Positions 14,980 to 24,172 of a DNA stretch of 35,936 bases are shown here, piece by piece. Both the position numbers and the translations under genes were made by a program. The notes under the pieces were generated by a model. That model was not told the origin of the DNA. It ran no database searches and saw nothing but the letters and a program-made list of their open reading frames with translations. Origin of the DNA: Chitinophagaceae bacterium (GTDB taxonomy: Bacteria > Bacteroidota > Bacteroidia > Chitinophagales > Chitinophagaceae); the NCBI GenBank assembly GCA_004173235.1, contig SEAC01000021.1, positions 1-35,936 of the forward strand, written 5' to 3'. The first letter of the stretch is position 1. Each line of letters opens with the position of its first letter.

Positions 14980-15630
14980 TTATTGCCCGCCCTTGCTTTC
15001 CTCGTAGGTGAGCACACGGAAGCCGGCTCTGGGCAGTTCGAACTTCGCCGCAGGCACAATGCCCGTGTTGATCTTCGATACTGTAAAGGTCACTTTGAGC
15101 GATCCCACGTTGGATTCATACTCCATCGCGAGGCCGGGCAGGCCTCGATTTACATACTGGAACGACTTCGTTTCCGGCACCAGGTCGGGCGTATACCATA
15201 CCACGAACGAGGAGCCATCGGAGAGGCGGCCAACGGCCTTGAGGCATTTGTAGCCGAGGATGGTCTTCGTTTCGGTGCTGTAGGTAAACTGCACGTCGTC
15301 GTAACGGCGGTTGGCTTCCTTCCAGTTCGCCTCGTTCATCCGGATGATGTATTTCTGTGCACCGTACTCCTTGATGCTATGGATCGTTTTCGCACCTTCG
15401 TCAATGATGGTCGATTCGGTTCCCAGCGAAGAGAGCATCTCGCTGCGGCTTTTGTTGCCTTTGAGGTAAACCGTGTTGGTGGCGCCATCGAAGAAATCGG
15501 CGGCGCGCGGGCGTTCCGTGCCAGTGTTGATCACGATGTCGTAAGAGATCGTGGCCTCGGTAAGTTTCTTCTGGGCCTGAACGGAGCCACCCAGAAGTAA
15601 AGCGGAAAATAGGACGTACACAGTTTTCAT
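14980..15630 (-). CDS. GLPGLI family secreted protein
   Basis: The 216-residue product has a signal peptide (MKTVYVLFSALLLGGSVQAQ, cleavage after AQA or nearby). It shows the GLPGLI family pattern: ISYDIVINT near the start of the mature part, GNKSRSEM, ILGYKCLKAVGRLSDGSSFVVWYTPDLVP and the name-giving segment NRGLPGLAMEYE (about 163-174). The last two residues of GLPGLI differ here (AM). The family is largely confined to Bacteroidota and its role is unknown; proteins are probably periplasmic. It is monocistronic, with its own terminator. Confidence 0.85.
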   Translation of the reverse strand: MKTVYVLFSALLLGGSVQAQKKLTEATISYDIVINTGTERPRAADFFDGATNTVYLKGNKSRSEMLSSLGTESTIIDEGAKTIHSIKEYGAQKYIIRMNEANWKEANRRYDDVQFTYSTETKTILGYKCLKAVGRLSDGSSFVVWYTPDLVPETKSFQYVNRGLPGLAMEYESNVGSLKVTFTVSKINTGIVPAAKFELPRAGFRVLTYEESKGGQ

Positions 15631-15728
15631 ATTCGTAGTTCTCCCCTATTAGACGATTGGATGATACAAGTTAGTTGCTTTTGCTGATGGGTTGCGGTAC
15701 CATCGTAAAATGTTAATAAAAAGAAGAA

Positions 15729-15743
15729 GCCCCTTACCGGGGC
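15729..15743 (-). terminator. yidC terminator
   Basis: On the minus strand GCCCC, loop GGTAA, GGGGC, then TTCTTCTTTTTATT. The stem is short but GC-only and followed by a T-rich tract, 13 bases after the yidC stop. Confidence 0.65.
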
Positions 15744-15756
15744 CCTGCTACATTCC

Positions 15757-17592
15757 TTATTTCTTCTTCTTGCTGTCGCGCTCTTCCTGTATACGCTTCT
15801 GCTGTTCCTGCATCTGCGCCATCTTCTCGGCCCAGCCACCACCGGCCTTCTTCTTCGGTCTGCGGCGATTCTCCTCGATCTGTGCAAGGATCTTGTTGTG
15901 GTCGATGATGTATTGCTGGATCACAAACTGGAGCACCAGCGTAATGATGTTGGAAACGGTGTAATACCAGGTAAGCGCCGAAGGGAGCTTGTTAAAGAAG
16001 AACAGCATCACCACCGGGAAAATGTACGGCATGTACTTCATCATCGGGTTGTCCTGCGTCGGCGTCATGCTCATGCTGTAAAGCGAGATGAGGAGCGACG
16101 TGATCACCGCAGTGAGCGTAAACAGGCTCAGGTGATCGCCCAGCATTGGGATGTGAAACCCGAAGTTGAGGATCGTGTCGTAACGCGAAAGGTCTTCAGC
16201 CCAGAGGAAGCTCTTGCCCCGCACAGCGATGTTGGAGTTAAAGAAGTTGTACAACGCGATGAAGATCGGCATCTGCACCAGCGCCGGCAGGCATCCGCCA
16301 AACATGCTTACGCCGGCTTCGCGGTAGAGCGCCATCTGCGCCACACCCATGGCCTGCTGGTCGCCGCCGTGCTTTTCCTTCAGTTTGTCGAGCTCCGGCT
16401 TCAGCGCTTTCATTTTTGCACTGCTCACATAGCTCTTGTAGGTAAGCGGCGAAATAAGAAGGCGGATGAAAAGCGTCAGCAGCAGGATGGCGATACCCAT
16501 GTTGGTCGTCATCTTGCTGAAGATGTCGAACACCGGAAGCACCACCCAGCGGTTGAGGTATTTTACGAAGGCAAACATCCCGCTACCGAGATTCACCATG
16601 TTCTCCATCTCGAGATTGTAGCGCTTCAGCAGCTTGTAGTCGTTGGGGCCGTAATACAGTGCCAGCGGCGCTTTGCCGTCTTTGAGGGGCAGCTGCACGG
16701 TGGCTGTGGACTGCACGATGTATTTGTTGCCTGCCGTCTCTTCCGAGGGTGGCGGAGTCCATGCGAGGTTTGCCGAAGAGAAGTTGTTGCGGGCAATGAG
16801 CGCGCTGTTGAAGAACTGCTGCTTCACGGCGATCCAGTTCACCGGCTTATCAAGTTTGCGCGGACCTTCCTTGAATACGTTGTAGTCGTCGAAATCGCCA
16901 TCTTCGCGGTAGGCGATGGCCGCCTGCTGGCGCTCGTAGGTGATGTCTTTCTGCACCTGCACGGCCTGGTCTACCCACTCCATCGAAAGGTTGCCGTTTT
17001 GCGCGTAGGCCTGCGGCACCTGCAGGTTGAAATCGATCAGGTAGTCGTCTTTCGGAATGATGTATTGGTGCACCACTGGGCCGGCGGGCGTGTTGAGCTG
17101 GAAGCTTACCTGCTGGCTGCCGTCGGCGCCGGTGGTGATGGCGCCGGGCGTGAAGTTGAGGTCGCTGCTGTTGGCATTGATGCCGGTGCCGGCGAGGCGG
17201 TAATGAAGGTGGTCACCTGGCTGTCCGCCGAGACGCACGAGGCTCGAGTCGAACGACTTGAACTTCTTCAGCTCCACGAGCTTCGGCTGTCCGCCACGAC
17301 TGCTGAACGATATACGGAGCACGCTGTTCTCTATCACGAGCGTTTGCTCGGCGCCGCGGGCGTTGGTATCAAGACCGGCTGCAGCTGCAACGCGCGCCAT
17401 CGAGTCGGCGCGAAGCGAGTCGAGACGCACTTGCATGGGGTCGAGCCTGGGGCGCTTGGCGGCGGCAATGGAGTCCTGCACGCGCTTCTGCTCCTGGTAG
17501 GCCTTCTGCTCGCGGCTCGTGTAGAAAAACATGCCAAGGAAAAGGAGGGCCAGGCACACGAAGCCGATTATGGTGTTACGGTCAAAGTTCAT
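15757..17592 (-). CDS. yidC: Membrane protein insertase YidC
   Basis: The 611-residue product inserts and folds inner-membrane proteins, alone or with SecYEG. It has an N-terminal membrane segment (IIGFVCLALLFLGMFFY, 8-24), a large periplasmic beta domain (about 65-340), and the Oxa1-type C-terminal domain starting near FAFVKYLNRWVVLPVF. That domain has LLTLFIRLLISPLTYKSYVSSAKMKALKPEL with the functionally important Arg, and GCLPALVQMPIFIALY. The C-terminus is a basic tail (KKKAGGGWAEKMAQ ... KKKK), common in Bacteroidota YidC. It lies downstream of pyrG on the same strand but 223 bp away with its own -7 box. Confidence 0.96.
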   Translation of the reverse strand: MNFDRNTIIGFVCLALLFLGMFFYTSREQKAYQEQKRVQDSIAAAKRPRLDPMQVRLDSLRADSMARVAAAAGLDTNARGAEQTLVIENSVLRISFSSRGGQPKLVELKKFKSFDSSLVRLGGQPGDHLHYRLAGTGINANSSDLNFTPGAITTGADGSQQVSFQLNTPAGPVVHQYIIPKDDYLIDFNLQVPQAYAQNGNLSMEWVDQAVQVQKDITYERQQAAIAYREDGDFDDYNVFKEGPRKLDKPVNWIAVKQQFFNSALIARNNFSSANLAWTPPPSEETAGNKYIVQSTATVQLPLKDGKAPLALYYGPNDYKLLKRYNLEMENMVNLGSGMFAFVKYLNRWVVLPVFDIFSKMTTNMGIAILLLTLFIRLLISPLTYKSYVSSAKMKALKPELDKLKEKHGGDQQAMGVAQMALYREAGVSMFGGCLPALVQMPIFIALYNFFNSNIAVRGKSFLWAEDLSRYDTILNFGFHIPMLGDHLSLFTLTAVITSLLISLYSMSMTPTQDNPMMKYMPYIFPVVMLFFFNKLPSALTWYYTVSNIITLVLQFVIQQYIIDHNKILAQIEENRRRPKKKAGGGWAEKMAQMQEQQKRIQEERDSKKKK

Positions 17593-17611
17593 TCGGAGCT
17601 TTTATGGGCGG

Positions 17612-17619
17612 CAAAGGTA
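17612..17619 (-). promoter_or_regulatory. -7 box for yidC
   Basis: TACCTTTG on the minus strand matches TAnnTTTG, 19 bases before the yidC ATG. The -33 position has no clear TTTG. A 10-bp repeat array lies upstream (17692-17741). Confidence 0.45.
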
Positions 17620-17691
17620 AGCAACCGGGCCCATGAAGCCCGGGGTATTCCGGGGATTCGGTGGGATTTCGGTAGAGAGGAGGTTTGGGAA

Positions 17692-17741
17692 GGTTCCGGA
17701 GGGTTCCGGAAGGTTCCGGATGGTTCGGAGAGGTTCGGGTT
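17692..17741. repeat. Five-unit 10-bp tandem repeat (GGTTCCGGAG)
   Basis: Units GGTTCCGGAG, GGTTCCGGAA, GGTTCCGGAT, GGTTCGGAGA and GGTTCGGGTT run in 10-bp register between pyrG and yidC. They resemble the GGTTTCGGAG units at 1570-1599. Confidence 0.85.
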
Positions 17742-17774
17742 GCAACGATGAAAAAAGGAAGCCCGTCCGGACTC

Positions 17775-17815
17775 CATTCATCATTCGATATTTCTTGTTC
17801 GCTATACGATATTCC

Positions 17816-17816
<1 letters not shown>
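17775..17816. repeat. Degenerate six-unit 7-bp array at the pyrG stop
   Basis: CATTCAT, CATTCGA, TATTTCT, TGTTCGC, TATACGA and TATTCCC keep 7-bp register and run into the pyrG stop codon. The reverse complement is clearly related to the array at 32200-32241: both contain GAATATCG near one end and GAATGATGAA near the other. Confidence 0.7.
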
Positions 17817-19489
<1,673 letters not shown>

Positions 19490-19559
19490 TCAATAATACA
19501 AGTAGAAAAGTGGAGCCCTGACCAGCGTAGAAAGTGGAGGGTCTTTCAGGGAGGTCGTG

Positions 19560-19588
19560 CAAATTTAAGCCGATTTCGGCGCGGCAAA
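19560..19588 (-). promoter_or_regulatory. Candidate pyrG promoter
   Basis: On the minus strand TTTG (19588-19585) and TAAATTTG (19567-19560) are separated by 17 bases, slightly shorter than the usual 19-21. This would give a leader of about 90 bases before the ATG at 19465. I saw no C-run typical of pyrimidine-dependent reiterative control at the expected start. Confidence 0.4.
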
Positions 19589-19704
19589 AAATATGCCTTC
19601 CGAACGGGGATAACCGGCCGTTTTTCCACAATAAAAAAACTGTTTGGCAACGGGGCGACTCAACCTTTTTCGGGTCTTGCTGTTATTCCGCAAAACCCCG
19701 ATTA

Positions 19705-20295
19705 ATGAAACAAGTATTTGTCTTTTTGATTGCCGGCAGCCTCGTTGCCTGCGGCAGCAACGAATCTGCAAACACCACCACTACCGACACGACGGTGACT
19801 ACCCAAACGATGGCCGTGCCGGATACCATGGCTGCCCCGGCTGAACAAGGCGTACAGGTGGGCGGCGCTATGATGGTGCCTTCAAAGAACATCGTTGAAA
19901 ACGCTGCAGGCTCCGCCGACCACACCGCCCTGGTAAGTGCGGTACAGGCTGCCGGCCTCGCCGAAACGCTCTCCGGCGCCGGCCCGTTCACCGTTTTCGC
20001 TCCAACCAACGAAGCCTTTAACAAGCTGCCGGCGGGCACTGTGGAAGGACTGGTGAAGCCCGAGAACAAGTCGAAGCTCACCAACATCCTTACGTACCAC
20101 GTGGTAGCTGGCAGCCTCCGCGCGGCCGACCTCAAGGATGGCCAGAAGCTGAAAACCGTTCAGGGTGAAGAACTGACGGTTTCCATCAAAGACGGCAAGG
20201 TGATGATCGACGGCGCCACAGTTACCATCCCCGATGTGATCAGCTCCAACGGTGTTACGCACGTGATCGACGCCGTGCTGATGCCGAAGAAGTAA
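19705..20295 (+). CDS. Fasciclin-domain lipoprotein
   Basis: The 196-residue product has a lipoprotein signal peptide (MKQVFVFLIAGSLVAC, Cys16), a Thr/Ala-rich linker (about 20-60), and one fasciclin (FAS1) domain from about 62 to the end. FAS1 motifs visible are DHTALVSAVQAAGL, GPFTVFAPTNEAFNKLPAG, LTNILTYHVVAGSL and the final GVTHVIDAVLMP. Such proteins are membrane-anchored adhesion or matrix proteins. The frame extends upstream to 19534 but without a signal-like start, so the ATG at 19705 is used. It converges on purL, separated by paired 7-bp arrays. Confidence 0.93.
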   Translation: MKQVFVFLIAGSLVACGSNESANTTTTDTTVTTQTMAVPDTMAAPAEQGVQVGGAMMVPSKNIVENAAGSADHTALVSAVQAAGLAETLSGAGPFTVFAPTNEAFNKLPAGTVEGLVKPENKSKLTNILTYHVVAGSLRAADLKDGQKLKTVQGEELTVSIKDGKVMIDGATVTIPDVISSNGVTHVIDAVLMPKK

Positions 20296-20316
20296 TGCGT
20301 TTGCGGTACCGAGATA

Positions 20317-20399
20317 AGTCAAAAGTCAAAATTCAAAAGCGCATCGGCATCCGACGCTGACTTGCGTAAGCCTTTTGAATTTTGACTTTTTACTTTTGA
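20317..20399. repeat. Paired inverted 7-bp arrays (AGTCAAA / CTTTTGA), possible bidirectional terminator
   Basis: Left: AGTCAAA, AGTCAAA, ATTCAAA (20317-20337). Right: CTTTTGA, ATTTTGA, CTTTTTA, CTTTTGA (20372-20399). A 15-bp perfect match joins 20325-20339 to 20372-20386, and AGTCAAAAGT at 20317-20326 can also pair with 20392-20401. It sits between the converging fasciclin and purL genes, where no GC-rich terminator is present. Confidence 0.9.
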
Positions 20400-20410
20400 C
20401 TACAGCGAAA

Positions 20411-22645
20411 TCAGAACGCTTCCGTCATCCCAGCCACTTCGGGCCCGGTTTGCAGCATCCGCTCGATGGCCGTATCGTAGCGTTCGCGCCAGCTGTCGAT
20501 CGCGCCCCAATCCTGCCCGTCTACCAGCACCTCGCCGCCGGTTACGGTGCCGATGCGCTCGAAGGGCGTTGCACCCAGGGCCTTTTCGAAAGGCGCTACC
20601 TGCGCGGGCAGCACGCTCACCAGCACGCGGCTTTGCGCCTCACCAAACAGAAAGGCGTCTTTGCGAAGCACCGGGTTCGTAGTAACGTCGAAGCCGAGGC
20701 TATTGCGGAAGCCGCTTTCGCAAAGGGCTACGAACAATCCTCCTTCGCTGAGGTCGTGCACCGAAAGAGCAAGTCGTTGCTGAATGAGGGAAGCGACTGC
20801 CTGCTGCAGGCTCCACTCCTCTTCGAGCTCGAAGTGCGGGGCCGGGCTGTATGGCACGCCGGCGATCTTGTGCAGGTATTCGGAGCAATTGATGTCGCCG
20901 CGCGAAGAGCCAATGATATAAAGCTGCGCGCCGGCTTCGGAGAAGGCAAGCGTCGCGGTCTTGCCCAGGTCTTCCACGAGTCCCACCATGCCGATGGTAG
21001 GCGTCGGAAATACAGGGCCGTCGGGGTTTTGGTTGTAGAACGAAACGTTGCCGCCCGTCACCGGCGTATCGAAGCGGCGGCAGGCATCGCCCATACCCCT
21101 GATGGCATGTACGAATTGGTAATATACTTCCGGGTCGAAGGGGTTGCCGAAGTTGAGGCAGTTGGTAACGCCAAGGGGCTGGCCTCCGCTGCACACGATG
21201 TTGCGCGCGGCTTCCGCCACGGCGATCTGTGCGCCCTTGTAAGGATCGGCGTGTACGTAGCGGCTGTTGCAATCCACGGTCACCGCGAGGCCTTTACCCG
21301 TTTCTTTCACTAGCACCACCGCTGCATCGGAAGGCGCGTTGGTGGAAGTGTTGTTGGTGCCCACCATCGAATCGTATTGATTATAGATCCAGCGCTTGCT
21401 GGCGATGGAAGGCAGCGCGATAAGCTGCTCCGCAACCGAGCGCAGGTCTTCCGGCACGGGTACGCTCTCGGGGTTGAAGGCACGGATCTTTTCAAAATAA
21501 GCCGGCTCGCTATACGGTCGATCGTATTGCGGAGCGCCGCCACCAAGCACCAGCTCCTGCGCCGGGATCTCGGCTTCGAGCATTCCGTGCATATAGAATT
21601 TCAGCAGGCTATCGTCGGTCACCTTACCAATGACGGCGCTTTCGAGGTCCCACTTGCGGAACACCGCGTTCACTTCTTCCTCGCGGCCTTTTTCCACCAC
21701 CAGCAGCATCCGCTCCTGGCTTTCGGAAAGCAGCAGTTCCCAGGCCTTCATGTTTTTTTGCCGCATGGGTACTTTGTCCAGGTCGATGCGCATGCCCACT
21801 CCGCCCTTGGCGCTCATTTCGGCGGTGGAGCAGATGATGCCGGCAGCACCCATGTCCTGCATGCCCACAACGGCGCCGGTGGCCAGCACTTCGAGGCAGG
21901 CTTCAAGCAGCTTCTTTTCCTGGAAGGGATCACCCACCTGCACTGCGGGCAGTTCCTGCACGCTGTCGGAGGTGATGTCGGCAGACGCGAAGGAGGCGCC
22001 GCCGATGCCGTCCTTACCGGTTGCAGAGCCCACGTACATCACGGGGTTCCCGGTGCCTTCAGCCGTAGCCGAAACGGTCTTGCCCGCGGGCACGATGCCC
22101 ACGCTCATCGCGTTCACGAGGGGGTTGGTATGATAGCATTGTTCGAAATAAATTTCACCGCCAACCGTGGGCACGCCAAAGCAGTTGCCGTAGTGCCCGA
22201 TACCGTGCACCACGCCTGCAAGCAGGTGTTGCGTCTTTTCTTCTTCCAGCCTGCCGAAGCGAAGTGAGTTGAGTGCCGCGATCGGCCGCGCGCCCATCGT
22301 AAAGATGTCGCGGTGGATGCCGCCAACACCCGTGGCCGCTCCCTGGAAAGGCTCGATGGCAGATGGATGGTTGTGCGATTCGATCTTGAACACCACGCCG
22401 AGACCATCGCCGATGTCCATGAGGCCGGCATTCTCCTCCCCTGCTTTCACCAGCATTCGTCCGCCATCGCGCGGCAGCGTCTTGAGCCACTTGATCGAAT
22501 TTTTATAGCTGCAGTGCTCGCTCCACATACCCGAAAAGGCGCAGAGCTCGTTGAAGTTGGGCGTGCGCCCCAGCTTCGCACAAATAAGATCGAATTCTTC
22601 TTCGGTGAGGCGTAGCTGTTGGGCTGTTTGTGCTGTGATTTGCAT
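20411..22645 (-). CDS. purL: Phosphoribosylformylglycinamidine synthase, large subunit
   Basis: The 744-residue product is the small-type PurL that works with PurS and PurQ in purine synthesis, converting FGAR, ATP and ammonia to FGAM. It starts with TEEEFDLICAKLGRTPNFNE and carries the active-site GMWSEHCSYKNS with His44, followed by GVVFKIESHNHPSAIEPFQGAATGVGG, the DIFTMGARPIA segment and the second half beginning near NNTSTNAPSDAAVV. No glutaminase domain is attached and no purQ or purS lies next to it. A TAGCTTTG box ends seven bases before the ATG, so the mRNA may be leaderless. Confidence 0.97.
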   Translation of the reverse strand: MQITAQTAQQLRLTEEEFDLICAKLGRTPNFNELCAFSGMWSEHCSYKNSIKWLKTLPRDGGRMLVKAGEENAGLMDIGDGLGVVFKIESHNHPSAIEPFQGAATGVGGIHRDIFTMGARPIAALNSLRFGRLEEEKTQHLLAGVVHGIGHYGNCFGVPTVGGEIYFEQCYHTNPLVNAMSVGIVPAGKTVSATAEGTGNPVMYVGSATGKDGIGGASFASADITSDSVQELPAVQVGDPFQEKKLLEACLEVLATGAVVGMQDMGAAGIICSTAEMSAKGGVGMRIDLDKVPMRQKNMKAWELLLSESQERMLLVVEKGREEEVNAVFRKWDLESAVIGKVTDDSLLKFYMHGMLEAEIPAQELVLGGGAPQYDRPYSEPAYFEKIRAFNPESVPVPEDLRSVAEQLIALPSIASKRWIYNQYDSMVGTNNTSTNAPSDAAVVLVKETGKGLAVTVDCNSRYVHADPYKGAQIAVAEAARNIVCSGGQPLGVTNCLNFGNPFDPEVYYQFVHAIRGMGDACRRFDTPVTGGNVSFYNQNPDGPVFPTPTIGMVGLVEDLGKTATLAFSEAGAQLYIIGSSRGDINCSEYLHKIAGVPYSPAPHFELEEEWSLQQAVASLIQQRLALSVHDLSEGGLFVALCESGFRNSLGFDVTTNPVLRKDAFLFGEAQSRVLVSVLPAQVAPFEKALGATPFERIGTVTGGEVLVDGQDWGAIDSWRERYDTAIERMLQTGPEVAGMTEAF

Positions 22646-22652
22646 GGCGGCA

Positions 22653-22660
22653 CAAAGCTA
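22653..22660 (-). promoter_or_regulatory. -7 box immediately before purL
   Basis: TAGCTTTG on the minus strand, then TGCCGCC and the purL ATG. With the usual spacing the transcript would start within a few bases of the start codon. The -33 position lies in the 7-bp array (22669-22696) and shows no TTTG. Confidence 0.45.
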
Positions 22661-22668
22661 AGGGATGT

Positions 22669-22780
22669 CGTGAGGCGTGAGCCGTCAGCCGTGAGCGAAT
22701 CCTCCACATTTTATTCAGATGCGATTCGTTGAGAATTAGTTCCTACTCACGGATCACGGCTCACGGTTCACGGTTCACGT
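22669..22780. repeat. Paired inverted 7-bp arrays (CGTGAGC / CTCACGG)
   Basis: Left: CGTGAGG, CGTGAGC, CGTCAGC, CGTGAGC (22669-22696). Right: CTCACGG, ATCACGG, CTCACGG, TTCACGG, TTCACGT (22746-22780). The unit types are reverse complements (CCGTGAG). Unlike the other paired arrays this one lies between divergent genes, purL and the membrane protein, in the promoter region of both. Confidence 0.92.
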
Positions 22781-22785
22781 TTACT

Positions 22786-22793
22786 TACTTTCG
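22786..22793 (+). promoter_or_regulatory. Possible -7 box for the membrane protein gene
   Basis: TACTTTCG differs from TAnnTTTG at one position and lies 15 bases before the TTG start at 22809, directly beyond the right-hand 7-bp array. Confidence 0.35.
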
Positions 22794-22808
22794 CGGAAAC
22801 TGCCGGGA

Positions 22809-24062
22809 TTGACTTACCTGCTTTTCTTTCTGTACCTTCTACTCTTTATCTGGCTGTTGCGGAAGATCCCCTTCTTCCGCAACTCGGGCCTGACGCAGCG
22901 GCAGGTGCAGATCGTATTCCTTCTGAAGGTGCTGGCGGGGATCATTTACGGCTGGATCGGGCTTCTATATAGTACGCCGGAAAACCCGGTAGACACCTGG
23001 TGGCTGCACTACCAGGGATTGAAGGAGCAAACGCTACTCCATGCCTCGCCCGGCAAATTCGTGTACGACCTGTTCCGCAACAACTACAGCCATGGCTTTG
23101 GCCGGTTTCTTTCCAGCCGCAACTCGTGGTGGAACGACCTGCACAGCAACCTATTTATTAAATGCCTTGCGTTGCTCAACGAGATCACGCGCGGCAACTA
23201 TTTCGTAAACGTCCTCTTTTTCGCATTCGCCACGATGGCCGGTCCTGTGGGATTGTTCCGCATCTTTCACCAGCTTTACCCGGATCGCAAGCGCCTGGTG
23301 TTTGCCGGTGCGTTCCTTGTACCTTCCTACCTGTTCTGGACGAGTGGCATCTTTCGCGATGCACCGGTGGCGCTCGCACTGGGAATGATCATTTATTGCT
23401 TTTTCATGGGCCTGCGGGAAAAGTGGAAGATCCGGTATGTTGTTACCATTTTAGTGGGACTGTTCATTCTGCTGGTGTTTCGCAACTATCTCGTTGTTGT
23501 GCTCTTGCCGGCACTGGTTGGCTGGTGGATCGCTGCCCGGTCGCGCCGGAATCCGCTGTTTGTGTTCGCGATCATTTTCACCGTGTATGGCCTGCTGTTC
23601 TTCTGCACGCGGTACTTCATCCCCGCGCTCAATTTTCCGCAGATGGCAGTGGAAAAGCAGGAAGACTTTTTTACGCTGATCGGAAACTCGATGATTCGCG
23701 CGCCCAAGCTGGAGGCAACCGCGGCATCCTTTGCTGCCAACGCGCCACACGCGCTTTCGCTCCTGGTGCTGCGGCCATGGCCGGGCGATGCGTACAACGG
23801 CTTCATCCTGTTGGCATCGCTGGAAACCTACCTGCTGCTGGCGCTCTTTCTCTGGTGGATCTGGAAGCACCGGAAGGGCCGCACGGACGTATTCGTTGCC
23901 TTCTGCCTTTTCTTTTCGCTCACGCTCTTCCTGATGATCGGGTTTACGGTCAACTTTCTGGGTGCGATGGTGCGCTACCGGAGCCTTGTTCTGCCTCTGC
24001 TGGTGACGCCGATGCTGGGCACCATTTTGCTACCACGGAAGCTGCAAAACATATATAAATAA
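22809..24062 (+). CDS. Polytopic membrane protein of unknown function (TTG start)
   Basis: The 417-residue protein is mostly hydrophobic, with roughly ten membrane segments (for example residues 2-17, 33-53, 129-150, 165-205, 212-245, 250-270 and 330-410). A large loop (about 55-125) is rich in Trp, Asn and His. The general look (FLVPSYLFWTSGIFRDAPVALALGMIIY) resembles membrane proteins of the EpsG or glycosyltransferase-39 type with a luminal substrate loop, but no motif is decisive. There is no ATG before residue 145, so the TTG at 22809 must be the start or nearly so. It may act in polysaccharide assembly (inference from resemblance). It stands alone between purL and glnN. Confidence 0.7.
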   Translation: MTYLLFFLYLLLFIWLLRKIPFFRNSGLTQRQVQIVFLLKVLAGIIYGWIGLLYSTPENPVDTWWLHYQGLKEQTLLHASPGKFVYDLFRNNYSHGFGRFLSSRNSWWNDLHSNLFIKCLALLNEITRGNYFVNVLFFAFATMAGPVGLFRIFHQLYPDRKRLVFAGAFLVPSYLFWTSGIFRDAPVALALGMIIYCFFMGLREKWKIRYVVTILVGLFILLVFRNYLVVVLLPALVGWWIAARSRRNPLFVFAIIFTVYGLLFFCTRYFIPALNFPQMAVEKQEDFFTLIGNSMIRAPKLEATAASFAANAPHALSLLVLRPWPGDAYNGFILLASLETYLLLALFLWWIWKHRKGRTDVFVAFCLFFSLTLFLMIGFTVNFLGAMVRYRSLVLPLLVTPMLGTILLPRKLQNIYK

Positions 24063-24172
24063 GATATATATACTTATTTTTCACTCAATTGGGTTCAAAA
24101 ATCAAGGTTTCTAAAAGAAAAGTTTAACTTTTTCGGTACGAATGCTGTTTTTTTGCGGAAACTTTTCTTTTT

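Noticed and set aside
15898..17751. A 617-codon open frame opposite yidC, longer than yidC itself
   Set aside because: Its product is His/Val/Glu-rich with no family features, and the yidC frame is certain. It is an antisense shadow of GC-rich codons.
24063..24172. Possible nitrogen-control site upstream of glnN
   Set aside because: The region is AT-rich with T-runs, but I found no convincing dyad or promoter box, so no site is claimed.
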